Shown piece by piece: positions 47,251 to 57,540 of a DNA stretch of 64,000 nt (its first letter is position 1; each line of letters opens with the position of its first letter). The DNA lies in the NCBI RefSeq assembly GCF_020423045.1, contig NZ_CP081943.1, positions 4,154,001 to 4,218,000 of the forward strand, read 5' to 3'. The notes below the pieces were generated by a model. That model ran no database searches. It was not told the origin of the DNA and was given only the letters and a program-made list of their open reading frames with translations. The position numbers and the translations under genes were made by a program. Origin of the DNA: Pseudomonas sp. MM213. Its GTDB lineage: Bacteria > Pseudomonadota > Gammaproteobacteria > Pseudomonadales > Pseudomonadaceae.

Positions 47251-48063
47251 TCAGCTCTGGCAGCGCGGGCAAAAGACGCTGGCGCGCTGCCCGAGTTTGA
47301 CTTCCCGCAGCTCTGTTCCGCAGACCTTGCACGGCTGACTGCCACGGCCGTACACGAACAATTCCTGCTGGAAATAACCGGGCTGACCGTCACCGCCGAT
47401 AAAGTCGCGCAACGTCGTACCGCCGCGCTCGATGGCGGCGGCCAGGATGCGTTTGATCTCGATCGCCAATTTCAAATAGCGCGCCCGGGAAATGCTCTTG
47501 GCCTCGCGGCGCGGATCGATACCGGCCGCAAACAGCGCTTCGGTCGCGTAGATATTGCCCACGCCGACCACCACGGCGTTGTCCATGATGAACGGTTTGA
47601 CCGCCATCGAACGCCCGCGAGACTGCTGGAACAAGCGCTCGCCGTCGAACAGGTCGGTCAACGGTTCCGGCCCCAGGCGAATCAGCAATTCATGGTTGAG
47701 CGGATCGAGGCTCCAGAGCATCGCGCCGAACCGTCGCGGGTCCGTGTAACGCAGGGCCAGGCCCGATTCCAGCTCGATATCCACATGCTCATGCTTGGCG
47801 GCCGGCAGGCCGACTTCCACCAGGCGCAGATTGCCCGACATGCCCAAGTGGCTGATCAGCGTGCCGACTTCGGCGTTGATCAGCAGGTACTTGGCGCGCC
47901 GCTCAACCAGCACGATACGCTGGCCGGAGAGCCGCACATCCAGGTCTTCAGGGATCGGCCAGCGCAGGCGACGGTCACGCACGATCACCCGGCTGACGCG
48001 TTGGCCTTCCAGGTACGGCGCAATACCGCGGCGGGTGGTTTCGACTTCCGGCAGTTCAGGCAT
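47251..48063 (-). CDS. mutM: Formamidopyrimidine-DNA glycosylase
   Basis: A 270-residue Fpg/MutM enzyme that removes 8-oxoguanine and nicks the strand. The catalytic N-terminus is [12 protein letters not shown] after the Met, with Glu3. The H2TH region includes [20 protein letters not shown], and the C-terminal zinc finger is [14 protein letters not shown]...FCPRCQ. All four zinc Cys are present. It reads away from the HDOD gene, on the same strand, 29 nt downstream of it. Confidence 0.97.
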   Translation of the reverse strand: MPELPEVETTRRGIAPYLEGQRVSRVIVRDRRLRWPIPEDLDVRLSGQRIVLVERRAKYLLINAEVGTLISHLGMSGNLRLVEVGLPAAKHEHVDIELESGLALRYTDPRRFGAMLWSLDPLNHELLIRLGPEPLTDLFDGERLFQQSRGRSMAVKPFIMDNAVVVGVGNIYATEALFAAGIDPRREAKSISRARYLKLAIEIKRILAAAIERGGTTLRDFIGGDGQPGYFQQELFVYGRGSQPCKVCGTELREVKLGQRASVFCPRCQS

Positions 48064-48092
48064 GGTGCTCTCGAGTCAGGCGCTGACGGCAC

Positions 48093-48962
48093 TCAGCGGT
48101 GAGTGCCGAGGTCGCGAATCGTTTGTTTGAGGGTTTCGAAGTCGTAGTCCGAGAGGCCCACGTAATCGAGTACCAGTGGCGCGATGGTGTTCCATTCATG
48201 GTCCTCGTTCTGGTTACCCAGTACCCGGTAAGACGCACAAATGTGCTCGGCCATTTTCAGGATCGCCAACAGGTTTTTCAGCTGGCTGTTGCGCGAAGAC
48301 TCATCGCTGAAAATCGCCAGCGCATTGTGGTGATTGGCGATCGCCGTGCTCACATGCTCCGGCAGGCGCCAGGATTTGGCCGTGTAATAACCCACCACCG
48401 CATGGTTGGTATTGAACACCCTATTTTCCGTGTCCACCACGCGGCATTCGGCACTGGCGCTGGCGTAGGCTTCTTCCAGCGTGGTCATGTAGTCCGGGAA
48501 GCGTTGCAGCATCAGCGGCACGCCGCAGTCGTGGAACAGGCCCAGGGCGTACGCTTCATCGCCGGCCTGGACGCCGATGCGCTTGGCCAGGGTCAGGCAG
48601 GTCATCGCCACGTCTTGAGCGGTGTCCCAGAAACGGTTCAGGGTGACGATGGTGTCATCGTTCATTTCACCCTTGATCGACTGCGCGTTGATCAGATTGA
48701 TGATCGAACGGCTGCCCAGCAGGTTCACCGCGCGCTGGATCGAGGCGATCTTGTTGCTCAAGCCGTAATACGGCGAGTTGACGATTTTCAGCAGGGCACC
48801 AGAGAGGCCCGGGTCCTGGGAGATCAGCTTGGCAATCACTTCCAGATCCGGATCGGGCATGTACTGCTCCATCTGCAGATCCACCATGATCTGCGGCTGG
48901 GCCGGCACGCTGATGCCTTGCAGGGACTGTTGGATCTGTTCGGTGGTCAGCTCTTGGGACAT
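48093..48962 (-). CDS. HDOD domain signalling protein
   Basis: A 289-residue protein that is almost wholly an HDOD domain (about 18-220). Typical features are LSGALLKIVNSPYYGLSNKI, SIQRAVNLLGSRSIINLINA and ALGLFHDCGVPLM. HDOD domains resemble HD phosphodiesterases but usually lack catalysis and act in regulation. It may be cotranscribed with mutM. Target unknown. Confidence 0.88.
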   Translation of the reverse strand: MSQELTTEQIQQSLQGISVPAQPQIMVDLQMEQYMPDPDLEVIAKLISQDPGLSGALLKIVNSPYYGLSNKIASIQRAVNLLGSRSIINLINAQSIKGEMNDDTIVTLNRFWDTAQDVAMTCLTLAKRIGVQAGDEAYALGLFHDCGVPLMLQRFPDYMTTLEEAYASASAECRVVDTENRVFNTNHAVVGYYTAKSWRLPEHVSTAIANHHNALAIFSDESSRNSQLKNLLAILKMAEHICASYRVLGNQNEDHEWNTIAPLVLDYVGLSDYDFETLKQTIRDLGTHR

Positions 48963-49071
48963 AAGTACACACTCTGGGACAGGCGCCGATTCTAACCTTT
49001 ATAAAGTTGGATCCGACACACCGGCGGGCAACATCGGCCAAAGTTTCATTTCCGTGGAGCATTTGAAATTG

Positions 49072-49142
49072 CCTTCGCGGGCAAGCCTCGCTCCTACATT
49101 TGGAATGCGTCCCCCTGTAGGAGCGAGGCTTGCCCACGAAGG
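49072..49142. repeat. REP doublet, GCGAGGC-arm class, TGTAGG ends inside
   Basis: Inverted units; the right arm has one change (GCCCACGAAGG). It lies in the divergent gap between the HDOD gene and rlmI. Confidence 0.9.
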
Positions 49143-49224
49143 CGTCATCAGCGTTTCATCGCCCACCCGGCCCGCCACCACCTTCAACACGCTATACTCC
49201 CGCTCTTTTTTCCGGAGCGACGTC

Positions 49225-50421
49225 ATGTCCCTGCCTAGCCTGCGCCTCAAAGCCAACGCCGACCGTCGCCTGCGAAACGGCCACTTGTGGGTCTACAGCA
49301 ACGAAATCGACGTGGCCGCCACCCCGTTGCACGGCTTCAAAGCCGGCGACCAGGCGATCCTCGAAGCTGCCGGCGGCAAGCTGCTGGGCATCGTCGCCAT
49401 GAGCCCGAACAACCTGATCTGCGCCCGTCTGCTGTCGCGCGACGTCAAGTTGCCGCTGGACAAATCGCTGCTGGTGCACCGCCTGAACGTCGCTCTGTCC
49501 CTGCGTGATCGCCTGTTCGACAAGCCGTTCTATCGCCTGGTCTACGGCGATTCCGACCTGCTGCCAGGCCTGGTGGTCGACCGCTTCGGCGACATCCTGG
49601 TGGTGCAGATCGCTTCGGCAACCATGGAAGCGCATAAAGACGACGTGATCGCGGCGCTGACCCAAGTGCTCAAGCCAAGCGGCATTCTGTTCAAGAACGA
49701 CTCCGCCGCCCGCGACGCCGAAGGCCTCAACCGCTACGTCGAAACCGTGTTCGGCCTGGTGCCGGAGTGGGTCGCGCTGGAAGAAAACGGCGTGAAATTC
49801 GAAGCCCCGGTCATTCAAGGCCAGAAAACCGGCTGGTTCTACGATCACCGCATGAACCGCGCACGCCTGGCCCCGTACGCCAAAGGCAAACGCGTCCTCG
49901 ACCTGTACAGCTACATCGGCGGTTGGGGCGTGCAAGCCGCAGCATTCGGCGCCAGTGAAGTGTTCTGCGTCGACGCGTCGGCCTTCGCCCTCGACGGCGT
50001 CGAGCGCAACGCCGCGCTGAACGGTTTCGCTGAAAAAATAACCTGCCTCGAAGGCGACGTCTTCGAAGCGCTGAAAGAACTGAAAGCCAGCGAAGAACGC
50101 TTCGACGTGATCGTGGCCGACCCGCCGGCGTTCATCAAACGCAAGAAAGACATGAAAAATGGCGAAGGCGCTTACCGTCGCCTGAACGAGCAAGCCATGC
50201 GCCTGCTCAGCAAGGACGGCATCCTGGTCAGCGCTTCGTGCTCGATGCACCTGCCGGAAGATGACCTGCAGAACATCCTGCTGACCAGCGCCCGCCACCT
50301 GGATCGCAACATCCAGATGCTGGAACGTGGCGGTCAGGGTCCGGATCATCCGGTACACCCGGCGATTGCTGAAACCCGCTACATCAAGAGCATCACCTGC
50401 CGGTTGCTGCCAAACAGCTAA
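49225..50421 (+). CDS. rlmI: RlmI-like 23S rRNA (cytosine-C5)-methyltransferase
   Basis: A 398-residue enzyme with an N-terminal PUA domain (LRLKANADRRLRNGHLWVYS), a central EEHEE region and a C-terminal Rossmann methyltransferase: VLDLYSYIGGWGVQAA, VFCVDASAFALDG, ADPPAFIKRKKD and SASCSMHLPEDD, which holds the catalytic Cys. RlmI methylates C1962 of 23S rRNA in E. coli. The ATG at 49225 after a GGAG site begins the PUA domain; in-frame sequence further upstream is intergenic. A TATACT -10-like box lies at 49193. Confidence 0.92.
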   Translation: MSLPSLRLKANADRRLRNGHLWVYSNEIDVAATPLHGFKAGDQAILEAAGGKLLGIVAMSPNNLICARLLSRDVKLPLDKSLLVHRLNVALSLRDRLFDKPFYRLVYGDSDLLPGLVVDRFGDILVVQIASATMEAHKDDVIAALTQVLKPSGILFKNDSAARDAEGLNRYVETVFGLVPEWVALEENGVKFEAPVIQGQKTGWFYDHRMNRARLAPYAKGKRVLDLYSYIGGWGVQAAAFGASEVFCVDASAFALDGVERNAALNGFAEKITCLEGDVFEALKELKASEERFDVIVADPPAFIKRKKDMKNGEGAYRRLNEQAMRLLSKDGILVSASCSMHLPEDDLQNILLTSARHLDRNIQMLERGGQGPDHPVHPAIAETRYIKSITCRLLPNS

Positions 50422-50435
50422 CCACTCGGAACTAC

Positions 50436-50535
50436 TGTAGGAGCGAGCTCGCTCGCGATGGTCGTCAACGATAACGCTGGCTGCCTGACACCCCCCGCAG
50501 CCTGCTCGTTTTTCGCGAGCAGGCTCGCTCCTACA
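50436..50535. repeat. REP doublet, degenerate GCGAGC-arm class, TGTAGG ends outside
   Basis: A 100-nt element. The left arm is changed (GCGAGCTCGCTCGC) and the left loop half (GATGGTCGTCAACGAT) matches the elements at 4324 and 11453; the right loop half has diverged. Confidence 0.88.
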
Positions 50536-50627
50536 ACGGTCTGAGAACAGTCCCACACCTCCTGCATTGACTTCCCTATTCATCAAGTTGACTCTCGGCT
50601 ACCCCTCACGGATCGAGAGCGTTGTTG

Positions 50628-51827
50628 ATGAACCCTTCCCCGCATACCGCGAAAAAATCGTCGCTCATCCTGCTTTTGATGACGATGACGCTACTGGGTG
50701 TTTTCCCGCTGGACGTGGTGCTCCCGTCCTTTCCCGCGCTTTCTGATTTCTTCCGGACCTCGGCGTCCGACATTGCCCTTTCGGTCAGCCTGTTTGCCAT
50801 TGGCCTTGGGCTATCCGTGGTGCTGGTCGGACCGCTGTCGGACTTGTGGGGGCGCAAAACCCTTTTGCTGACTGGCATCGCCATCTCGATCGTCGGTGCA
50901 ACGGGTTGCCTGGTTTCCAGCGAATACGGCTGGTTTCTGGTGTTTCGCGTCATTCAGGCTGTGGGTTGTGGCGCTTTCGTACTGTCGCAGGCACTGATTC
51001 AGGATCTGTTCGTCGGCAAGGAACAGGAACGGATGAGGATCTGGATGACCACCGCCGCCGGCGTGTTCATTTCCATATCGCCGCTGCTTGGCACCTGGTT
51101 GCAGATGCATCTGGACTGGCAGGGCAGCTTCTATGTCTTTATCGCACTGGCGGTCTTCGTCTGGATAAGGGCTGGCGTGATCCTCAAGGAAACCCCGCGC
51201 AGTCGCAATGCCGCACCCGGTCACTTTTTCAGTGCCTACTGGCGGCTATGCTCGGATTTTCGCTTCATGGGTTACTGGCTGATTTCGGCCCTGGCCTTCG
51301 CCTGCCATTTTTCATTCATCGTCATGTCGCCGATCATTTTCATGGAGCGCCTGGCACTCACGCCCTACGAATTCGCCTGGACATTGTTGCTGTATGGCGT
51401 GGCTTATGTGTTCGGCGGGATAGTTGCCAGCGCGCTGCATCGGCGTTTGCCGGCCAATTCACAGATAGTGATCGGCCTCGGCCTGATCGCATTGTCGGGG
51501 CTGGTCATGCTGTGGCTGGCGAATCAATTCGGGCTGACGGCCGCTGCGGTGCTGATCCCCATGCTCATCTGCACGGCCGGCACCACCATTGCCCGGCCTA
51601 TCGCCAACTCCAAAGCCATGACCCTCTATCCACAGGATGCCGGTACGTCCTCCTCGGTCGGCGGCGTGATGATCTTCATGTGCGGCGGCGTGATCAGCGT
51701 GATGATCAATCTCGCGTCCGAAGACCTCACCACGGCGCTCGCCTTGTGTTTCCTGATCCTTAGCGTCGCGGGCCTGGGTTTGAACGCGCTGATCATGCAG
51801 CGCAATCTGGCACTGAACGCGAGTTGA
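50628..51827 (+). CDS. MFS transporter, Bcr/CflA drug-efflux type
   Basis: A 399-residue inner-membrane protein with about 12 helices. Motif A appears as VLVGPLSDLWGRKTLLLTG after helix 2; helix 1 holds DVVLPSFPALSDFF, a typical Bcr/CflA pattern, and VIQAVGCGAFVLSQALIQDL follows in helix 4. A proton-driven drug or metabolite exporter is likely; the substrate is not known. ATG 50628 is preferred to TTG codons just upstream. It stands alone between rlmI and ilvD. Confidence 0.85.
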   Translation: MNPSPHTAKKSSLILLLMTMTLLGVFPLDVVLPSFPALSDFFRTSASDIALSVSLFAIGLGLSVVLVGPLSDLWGRKTLLLTGIAISIVGATGCLVSSEYGWFLVFRVIQAVGCGAFVLSQALIQDLFVGKEQERMRIWMTTAAGVFISISPLLGTWLQMHLDWQGSFYVFIALAVFVWIRAGVILKETPRSRNAAPGHFFSAYWRLCSDFRFMGYWLISALAFACHFSFIVMSPIIFMERLALTPYEFAWTLLLYGVAYVFGGIVASALHRRLPANSQIVIGLGLIALSGLVMLWLANQFGLTAAAVLIPMLICTAGTTIARPIANSKAMTLYPQDAGTSSSVGGVMIFMCGGVISVMINLASEDLTTALALCFLILSVAGLGLNALIMQRNLALNAS

Positions 51828-51842
51828 TTTACGCCGGTCGTC

Positions 51843-51869
51843 ATCCGGCGCACGCCACCGGCGCCGGAT
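51843..51869. other. GC-rich stem-loop after the MFS gene
   Basis: ATCCGGCGC-ACGCCACCG-GCGCCGGAT, a perfect 9-bp stem 16 nt after the stop, without a T-run. A weak terminator or RNA-stabilising hairpin is possible. Confidence 0.45.
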
Positions 51870-52085
51870 CAGCGCTTCCCGGCATTCCCTCCAGCCGCCA
51901 GCCGTGTAGAATCGCGACATTCATCGCCAGTCATCCCCCGGCGGGTTTATGAGCTCAAGCTGAAGCGCGCGGCGATCCCGCAAAGTTATCGGCAACTTCC
52001 GGACACACGGCCATTTCTGAGTGTTCCAGACGTCAATAGAAGCTCACTTCCCTTTTGATACCTGATTAGCCGCCCGGAGTGCTTC

Positions 52086-53927
52086 ATGCCTGATTACCGC
52101 TCGAAAACATCCACCCACGGCCGCAACATGGCCGGTGCCCGCGCATTGTGGCGCGCCACGGGGATGAAAGATGACGACTTCAAAAAGCCGATCATCGCCA
52201 TTGCCAACTCGTTCACCCAGTTCGTACCGGGCCACGTCCACCTCAAGGACCTGGGCCAACTGGTCGCCCGCGAAATCGAACGCGCCGGCGGTGTTGCGAA
52301 AGAATTCAACACCATCGCCGTGGATGACGGCATCGCCATGGGCCACGACGGCATGCTGTATTCGCTGCCGAGCCGCGAGATCATCGCCGACTCCGTCGAG
52401 TACATGGTCAACGCCCACTGCGCCGACGCCATCGTCTGCATCTCGAACTGCGACAAGATCACCCCAGGCATGCTGATGGCGTCCCTGCGCCTGAACATCC
52501 CGGTGATCTTCGTGTCCGGCGGCCCGATGGAAGCCGGCAAGACCAAACTGGCCAGCCACGGTCTCGACCTCGTCGACGCCATGGTGATCGCCGCCGACTC
52601 CAGCGCTTCTGACGAGAAGGTTGCCGAGTACGAGCGCAGTGCCTGCCCGACTTGCGGTTCGTGCTCCGGCATGTTCACCGCCAACTCGATGAACTGCCTG
52701 GTTGAAGCGTTGGGGCTGGCCTTGCCGGGCAACGGTTCGACCCTCGCCACCCACAGCGACCGCGAGCAGCTGTTCCTGCAGGCCGGCCGCACCATCGTCG
52801 AGCTGTGCAAGCGTTACTACGGCGAGAACGACGAGTCGGTATTGCCGCGCAACATCGCCAACTTCAAGGCGTTCGAAAACGCCATGACCCTGGACATCGC
52901 CATGGGCGGTTCCACCAACACCATCCTGCACTTGCTGGCCGCCGCCCAGGAAGCCGAGATCGATTTCGACCTGCGCGACATCGACCGTCTTTCCCGTCAC
53001 GTGCCGCAACTGTGCAAAGTCGCGCCGAACATCCAGAAGTACCACATGGAAGACGTGCACCGCGCCGGCGGGATCTTCAGCATCCTCGGTTCGCTGGCCC
53101 GTGGCGGCCTGCTGCACACCGACCTGCCGACCGTGCACAGCAAGTCCCTGGCCGAAGGCATCGCCAAGTGGGACATCACCCAGACCGACGACGAAGCCGT
53201 GCATCACTTCTTCAAGGCCGGCCCGGCGGGCATCCCGACGCAAACTGCATTCAGCCAGTCGACCCGTTGGGAAACCCTGGACGACGACCGTGAAAACGGC
53301 TGCATCCGCAGTGTCGAACACGCCTACTCGAAAGAAGGCGGCCTGGCCGTTCTCTACGGCAACATCGCGCTGGACGGCTGCGTAGTGAAAACCGCGGGCG
53401 TCGACGAGTCGATCCACGTGTTCGAAGGCAACGCAAAAATCTTCGAAAGCCAGGACAGCGCCGTACGCGGCATCCTCGCGGACGAAGTGAAGGCCGGCGA
53501 CATCGTGATCATCCGTTACGAAGGCCCGAAAGGCGGCCCGGGCATGCAGGAAATGCTGTACCCGACGTCGTACCTGAAATCCAAAGGCCTGGGCAAAGCC
53601 TGCGCCCTGCTCACCGACGGCCGTTTCTCCGGCGGCACTTCGGGCCTGTCCATCGGCCACGCTTCGCCGGAAGCCGCTGCCGGTGGCGCGATTGGTCTGG
53701 TGCAGGACGGCGACAAAGTGCTGATCGACATTCCGAACCGCTCGATCAACCTGTTGGTCAGCGATGAAGAACTGGCCGGCCGCCGTGCCGAGCAGGATCA
53801 GAAAGGCTGGAAGCCGGTGGAGAAACGTCCACGTAAAGTGACCACCGCACTGAAAGCCTACGCCCTGCTGGCGACCAGCGCCGACAAGGGTGCCGTGCGT
53901 AACAAGGCGATGCTTGACGGGCTGTAA
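52086..53927 (+). CDS. ilvD: Dihydroxy-acid dehydratase
   Basis: A 613-residue iron-sulfur dehydratase for valine, isoleucine and CoA precursor synthesis. Cluster cysteines appear in [14 protein letters not shown] (near 118-122) and [18 protein letters not shown] (near 191-200). The Mg site includes [13 protein letters not shown], and the C-terminal part has [21 protein letters not shown] very similar Edd enzyme exists, but length and N-terminus fit IlvD of the 610-residue proteobacterial form. A strong terminator follows. Confidence 0.96.
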   Translation: MPDYRSKTSTHGRNMAGARALWRATGMKDDDFKKPIIAIANSFTQFVPGHVHLKDLGQLVAREIERAGGVAKEFNTIAVDDGIAMGHDGMLYSLPSREIIADSVEYMVNAHCADAIVCISNCDKITPGMLMASLRLNIPVIFVSGGPMEAGKTKLASHGLDLVDAMVIAADSSASDEKVAEYERSACPTCGSCSGMFTANSMNCLVEALGLALPGNGSTLATHSDREQLFLQAGRTIVELCKRYYGENDESVLPRNIANFKAFENAMTLDIAMGGSTNTILHLLAAAQEAEIDFDLRDIDRLSRHVPQLCKVAPNIQKYHMEDVHRAGGIFSILGSLARGGLLHTDLPTVHSKSLAEGIAKWDITQTDDEAVHHFFKAGPAGIPTQTAFSQSTRWETLDDDRENGCIRSVEHAYSKEGGLAVLYGNIALDGCVVKTAGVDESIHVFEGNAKIFESQDSAVRGILADEVKAGDIVIIRYEGPKGGPGMQEMLYPTSYLKSKGLGKACALLTDGRFSGGTSGLSIGHASPEAAAGGAIGLVQDGDKVLIDIPNRSINLLVSDEELAGRRAEQDQKGWKPVEKRPRKVTTALKAYALLATSADKGAVRNKAMLDGL

Positions 53928-53944
53928 GCGTCAGTCGCAGAAAT

Positions 53945-53977
53945 AAAAATGCCCCGCCAAGTGCGGGGCATTTTTTT
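53945..53977 (+). terminator. Intrinsic terminator of ilvD
   Basis: AAAAATGCCCCGC-CAAGT-GCGGGGCATTTTTTT: a 9-bp GC-rich stem extended by A-T pairs and a T-run, 18 nt after the stop codon. Confidence 0.93.
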
Positions 53978-54011
53978 GCCGGTCGTTTGATCTGCGTTAT
54001 ACGCAAATCCC

Positions 54012-54101
54012 TGTAGGAGCCGGCTTGCTGGCGATAGCGGTGTGTCAGCCGACCAATTTTTCGTCTGAAAAACCGCCATCGCCAGCAAGCCGGCTCCTAC
54101 A
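54012..54101. repeat. REP doublet, GCCGGC-arm class, TGTAGG ends outside
   Basis: Inverted arms of the chpA-element class, but with a loop beginning GCGGTGTGTCAGCCGAC that belongs to the other loop family. It lies between converging ilvD and the phosphatase gene. Confidence 0.93.
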
Positions 54102-54118
54102 GTTGATCGGTGTTGCAG

Positions 54119-55174
54119 TTACTGGATTTCTGCCGGCGTCACGATCACCCAGTTCTTGTCCGCCGTCACCGGCAACCCTTCCTTGGCCTGGGCCGCAGCG
54201 TGCTTGGCCATCATGCCGTTAATCTGGGTCATGTATTTGTCCTTGCGGTTGACCCACAAGTGGATGCCGCCCTTGGCCACGTCAACATCGTGGAACAGCA
54301 TGTAACCGTCGCTGCTCGGGGTGTCGCCGCCGACCAGTACCGGTTTTTTCCATTCATCGATGTAGGTCAGGATCGCCGCGTGTTTACCGGCCATCCAGGT
54401 CGCCGGGGTCCACAGGTACGGGGTCAGTTCCAGGCCGAGGTTGGCCTTCTCGTCATACTTGCCAGCGGTGATCTGCTTGCGGGCCGTGGTCAACTCGCCG
54501 GACTTTTGATCCTTGAGCAGCAGGCTCACGCCGATCACGTTTTGCGGTTTGACGTTGTAGCCGTACTTCGGATCGGAGGCGACCATGCGCACCAGCTCTT
54601 CAGAAGCGGCGGTCATCACGTAGACCTCGATGCCGTTCTCCATCAGCTTGTTGTACAGCTCGGTTTGGCCGGTGAAGACTTTCGGCGGGTTGACGTCGAG
54701 CTTCTTGACCACGTCGCCTTCGTAATAGGTGGCCGGCACCGGTTTGCCGGACGCCATCAACTCGTCGACATAACCTTTGAGCTCTTGCAGGGTGAAACCG
54801 GAGAACACCTGGGCGACCCATGGGTAGCAAACCATGTCGTCGAGTTCGCAGAGGCGGTAGTAGTAGCTGAACAGGCTTTCCTTATGGTCGGCGGTGTCCT
54901 TGAACGGAATCAGTTTCAGGGAGGGATCGAGTTTCTCGCGGGTGATCAGGCCCTTGTTTTCCATGAACGGCAGCAGCGATTCTTCGAGGTCATAGCGGTA
55001 ACTGGTGTTGTCCATGTCGAACACCGCGTAGTTACCTTTGTTGGCGTTGGCCGCGATCATCGCATCCAGTGCCTTGGCCTGATCGGCTGGCCAGTGCTTC
55101 AAATCCGTAGCGAAGGCCTGGCCGGCGAGGCCAATGCACAGTGCAGCGAGCAGAAATTTCGGTGCGAACTTCAT
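54119..55174 (-). CDS. pchP: Phosphorylcholine phosphatase PchP
   Basis: A 351-residue exported HAD-family phosphatase. The signal peptide is MKFAPKFLLAALCIGLAGQA (cleavage before TDLKHW); the HAD nucleophile motif is FDMDNTSYRY near 52-61, motif II is VMTAASEELVR and the later Asp motif is GGDTPSSDGYM. It frees phosphate from phosphorylcholine in the periplasm, feeding choline catabolism. In P. aeruginosa pchP is activated by GbdR. The ATG at 55174 starts the signal peptide. A 6-bp inverted repeat lies about 50 nt upstream. Confidence 0.9.
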   Translation of the reverse strand: MKFAPKFLLAALCIGLAGQAFATDLKHWPADQAKALDAMIAANANKGNYAVFDMDNTSYRYDLEESLLPFMENKGLITREKLDPSLKLIPFKDTADHKESLFSYYYRLCELDDMVCYPWVAQVFSGFTLQELKGYVDELMASGKPVPATYYEGDVVKKLDVNPPKVFTGQTELYNKLMENGIEVYVMTAASEELVRMVASDPKYGYNVKPQNVIGVSLLLKDQKSGELTTARKQITAGKYDEKANLGLELTPYLWTPATWMAGKHAAILTYIDEWKKPVLVGGDTPSSDGYMLFHDVDVAKGGIHLWVNRKDKYMTQINGMMAKHAAAQAKEGLPVTADKNWVIVTPAEIQ

Positions 55175-55220
55175 CGATAGATCTCCCTGATTTAAAGACA
55201 TCGACGCTAACAAATAAGTG

Positions 55221-55239
55221 TGACAGTCCCCGTCTGTCA
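55221..55239. promoter_or_regulatory. Inverted repeat upstream of pchP
   Basis: TGACAG-TCCCCGT-CTGTCA, 6-bp arms and a 7-nt centre, in the divergent pchP/tcyP gap and 47 nt from the pchP start. Candidate regulator site; its owner is unknown. Confidence 0.4.
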
Positions 55240-55414
55240 GCGACGGCCAACGCACCTATCGCGCCAGCTGCATTCCTGTAAGCGACACCGGCTTATTCCA
55301 AAAACGACAGTCATCAGACTTTTTTGATATTAATTCATTGAAAATCAAGCTGTTAGGCTTGCCGGTTCGCAGCTGCCCCGGAAGGCAGTTGGCACATGTC
55401 TAATGGGAGTTCCA

Positions 55415-56806
55415 ATGAATCTGCCGCTGATTCTCAATCTGCTGGTGTTCCTCGCCCTGCTCGTCGCACTGGCGCAAACCCGTCACACGACGTGGAGCCT
55501 GGCGAAAAAAGTCCTGCTCGCCCTGGTGTTGGGCGTGGTGTTCGGTGTCGCCTTGCACACCGTTTACGGTGCCGGAAACCCGGTGCTGAAAGCCTCGATC
55601 GGCTGGTTCGATCTGGTGGGCAACGGTTATGTGCAGTTGCTGCAAATGATCGTGATCCCGCTGGTGTTCGCCTCGATCCTCAGCGCCGTGGCCCGTCTGC
55701 ACAACGCTTCATCGCTGGGCAAAATCAGTTTCCTGACCATCGGCACGCTGCTGTTCACCACCGCCATCGCGGCGCTGATCGGTATCGGTTTGACCAACCT
55801 GTTCGGCCTGACCGCTGAAGGCCTGGTCGCCGGCACACAGGAAATGGCCCGCCTGCAAACTATTCAGACCGACTACGCAGGTAAGGTTGCCGACCTGAAT
55901 GTGCCGCAGCTGCTGTTGTCGTTCATCCCGCAAAACCCGTTCGCCGACCTCGCTCGTGCGAAGCCGACATCGATCATCAGCGTGGTGATTTTCGCCGCGT
56001 TCCTCGGGGTCGCAGCGCTGCAACTGCTGAAGGATGACGTCGAAAAAGGTCAGAAAGTGATCAACGCCATCGACACCCTGCAAGCCTGGGTGATGCGTCT
56101 GGTGCGTCTGGTGATGAAGCTGACTCCGTACGGCGTACTGGCGCTGATGACCAAAGTGGTCGCCGGTTCCAACCTGCAAGACATCATCAAGCTCGGCAGT
56201 TTTGTCGTGGTGTCCTACATCGGCCTGGGCCTGATGTTTGTAGTCCATGGCGTGCTGGTGTCGGTGGCCGGGATCAACCCGCTGCGGTTCTTCCGCAAGA
56301 TCTGGCCGGTGCTGACGTTTGCTTTCACCAGCCGCTCCAGTGCGGCGACGATTCCGCTGAGCATCGAAGCTCAGACCAGCCGTCTGGGCATTCCGCAATC
56401 CATCGCCAGTTTCGCCGCTTCGTTCGGCGCGACCATTGGCCAGAACGGCTGTGCGGGATTGTATCCGGCGATGTTGGCAGTGATGGTTGCGCCGACCGTG
56501 GGCATCAACCCGCTCGACCCGCTGTGGATCGCGACGCTGGTGGCGATTGTGACCTTGAGTTCGGCCGGTGTGGCCGGCGTGGGCGGTGGTGCGACGTTCG
56601 CGGCGCTGATCGTGCTGCCGGCGATGGGCTTGCCGGTTTCACTGGTGGCGTTGCTGATTTCGGTTGAGCCGCTGATTGATATGGGGCGTACGGCGTTGAA
56701 CGTGAGTGGTTCGATCACGGCCGGGGCGATTACCAGCCAGATCATGCAGCAGACCGATAAAGCGCTGCTGGATGCGGATGAGCATGCGGAGTTGGCTCAC
56801 GCATAA
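55415..56806 (+). CDS. tcyP: L-cystine symporter, TcyP type
   Basis: A 463-residue protein of the dicarboxylate/amino acid:cation symporter family with about eight helices and two re-entrant loops. The N-terminus ([19 protein letters not shown]), [19 protein letters not shown], the TM7-HP2 signature [20 protein letters not shown] and [20 protein letters not shown] are those of the YdjN/TcyP branch, which imports cystine. The ATG at 55415 is preferred over one at 55403 because GGGAGT lies 5 nt before it. Confidence 0.85.
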   Translation: MNLPLILNLLVFLALLVALAQTRHTTWSLAKKVLLALVLGVVFGVALHTVYGAGNPVLKASIGWFDLVGNGYVQLLQMIVIPLVFASILSAVARLHNASSLGKISFLTIGTLLFTTAIAALIGIGLTNLFGLTAEGLVAGTQEMARLQTIQTDYAGKVADLNVPQLLLSFIPQNPFADLARAKPTSIISVVIFAAFLGVAALQLLKDDVEKGQKVINAIDTLQAWVMRLVRLVMKLTPYGVLALMTKVVAGSNLQDIIKLGSFVVVSYIGLGLMFVVHGVLVSVAGINPLRFFRKIWPVLTFAFTSRSSAATIPLSIEAQTSRLGIPQSIASFAASFGATIGQNGCAGLYPAMLAVMVAPTVGINPLDPLWIATLVAIVTLSSAGVAGVGGGATFAALIVLPAMGLPVSLVALLISVEPLIDMGRTALNVSGSITAGAITSQIMQQTDKALLDADEHAELAHA

Positions 56807-56830
56807 GTTCTTTAGCGCCTGATCTGGCCT

Positions 56831-56925
56831 CATCGCCAGCAGGCTGGCTCCCACAGGGATTTTGGGTGTTCACACAATCTGTGTTTCACCTCAAACCCAC
56901 TGTGGGAGCCAGCCTGCTGGCGATG
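56831..56925. repeat. REP doublet, GCCAGC-arm class, TGTGGG ends inside
   Basis: Inverted units CATCGCCAGCAGGCTGGCTC... and its inverse around a 47-nt spacer, longer than in other elements of this topology. It lies between converging tcyP and folA. Confidence 0.9.
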
Positions 56926-56928
56926 CTT

Positions 56929-57441
56929 TTAGACTTTTTCCCAGACTTCGAAGTCGTACGCCGGTTTGTCGCCTTCAGCCGGATTCGGCACATTCGACAC
57001 CAGCTTCCACTGCTTCAAATCAAACTCCGGAAACCACGCATCCCCTTCCGGGCTCAGCGCCACGCGCGTCAAATACAACCGGTCCGCCTGCGCCAACCCT
57101 TGCGCATACAACTGCGCGCCACCAATCAGCATCAACTCATCGACGCCCTGCTCTTTCGCCCATTCCTCTGCGCGAACCACGGCAGCCTCCAGCGACGGGT
57201 AAACCTCCGCGCCTTCCAGCACCAGATCCGCCTGACGGCTGACCACGATGTTCAACCGGCCCGGCAGCGGGCGACCGAGGGAATCCCAGGTCTTGCGACC
57301 CATGATGATCGGCTTGCCAAGGGTGGTGGCCTTGAAGTATTTGAAGTCCCCCGGCAAGTGCCAGGGCATGCTGTTGTCGACGCCGATCACACGGTTTTCA
57401 CCGAGGGCTGCGATCAGGCTGAGGGGGAGTGATTTAGTCAT
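56929..57441 (-). CDS. folA: Dihydrofolate reductase
   Basis: A 170-residue enzyme reducing dihydrofolate with NADPH. The substrate and cofactor sites are seen in SLIAALGENRVIGVDN, MPWHLPGDFKYFK (with the acidic Asp), IIMGRKTWDSLGRPLPGR and ELMLIGGAQLYAQGL. The ATG at 57441 gives the normal size; a 17-residue upstream extension has no support. It stands alone, convergent with tcyP and divergent from the DUF2868 gene. Confidence 0.96.
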   Translation of the reverse strand: MTKSLPLSLIAALGENRVIGVDNSMPWHLPGDFKYFKATTLGKPIIMGRKTWDSLGRPLPGRLNIVVSRQADLVLEGAEVYPSLEAAVVRAEEWAKEQGVDELMLIGGAQLYAQGLAQADRLYLTRVALSPEGDAWFPEFDLKQWKLVSNVPNPAEGDKPAYDFEVWEKV

Positions 57442-57540
57442 GCCGGCGAGGATACCAGAGGCTCGGCTTCTCGCAACGTAGCCCCCCGACAAGCGCCACA
57501 GCGGTTATGCTCACAACTCAATTGAGCGACGGGATGCCGC

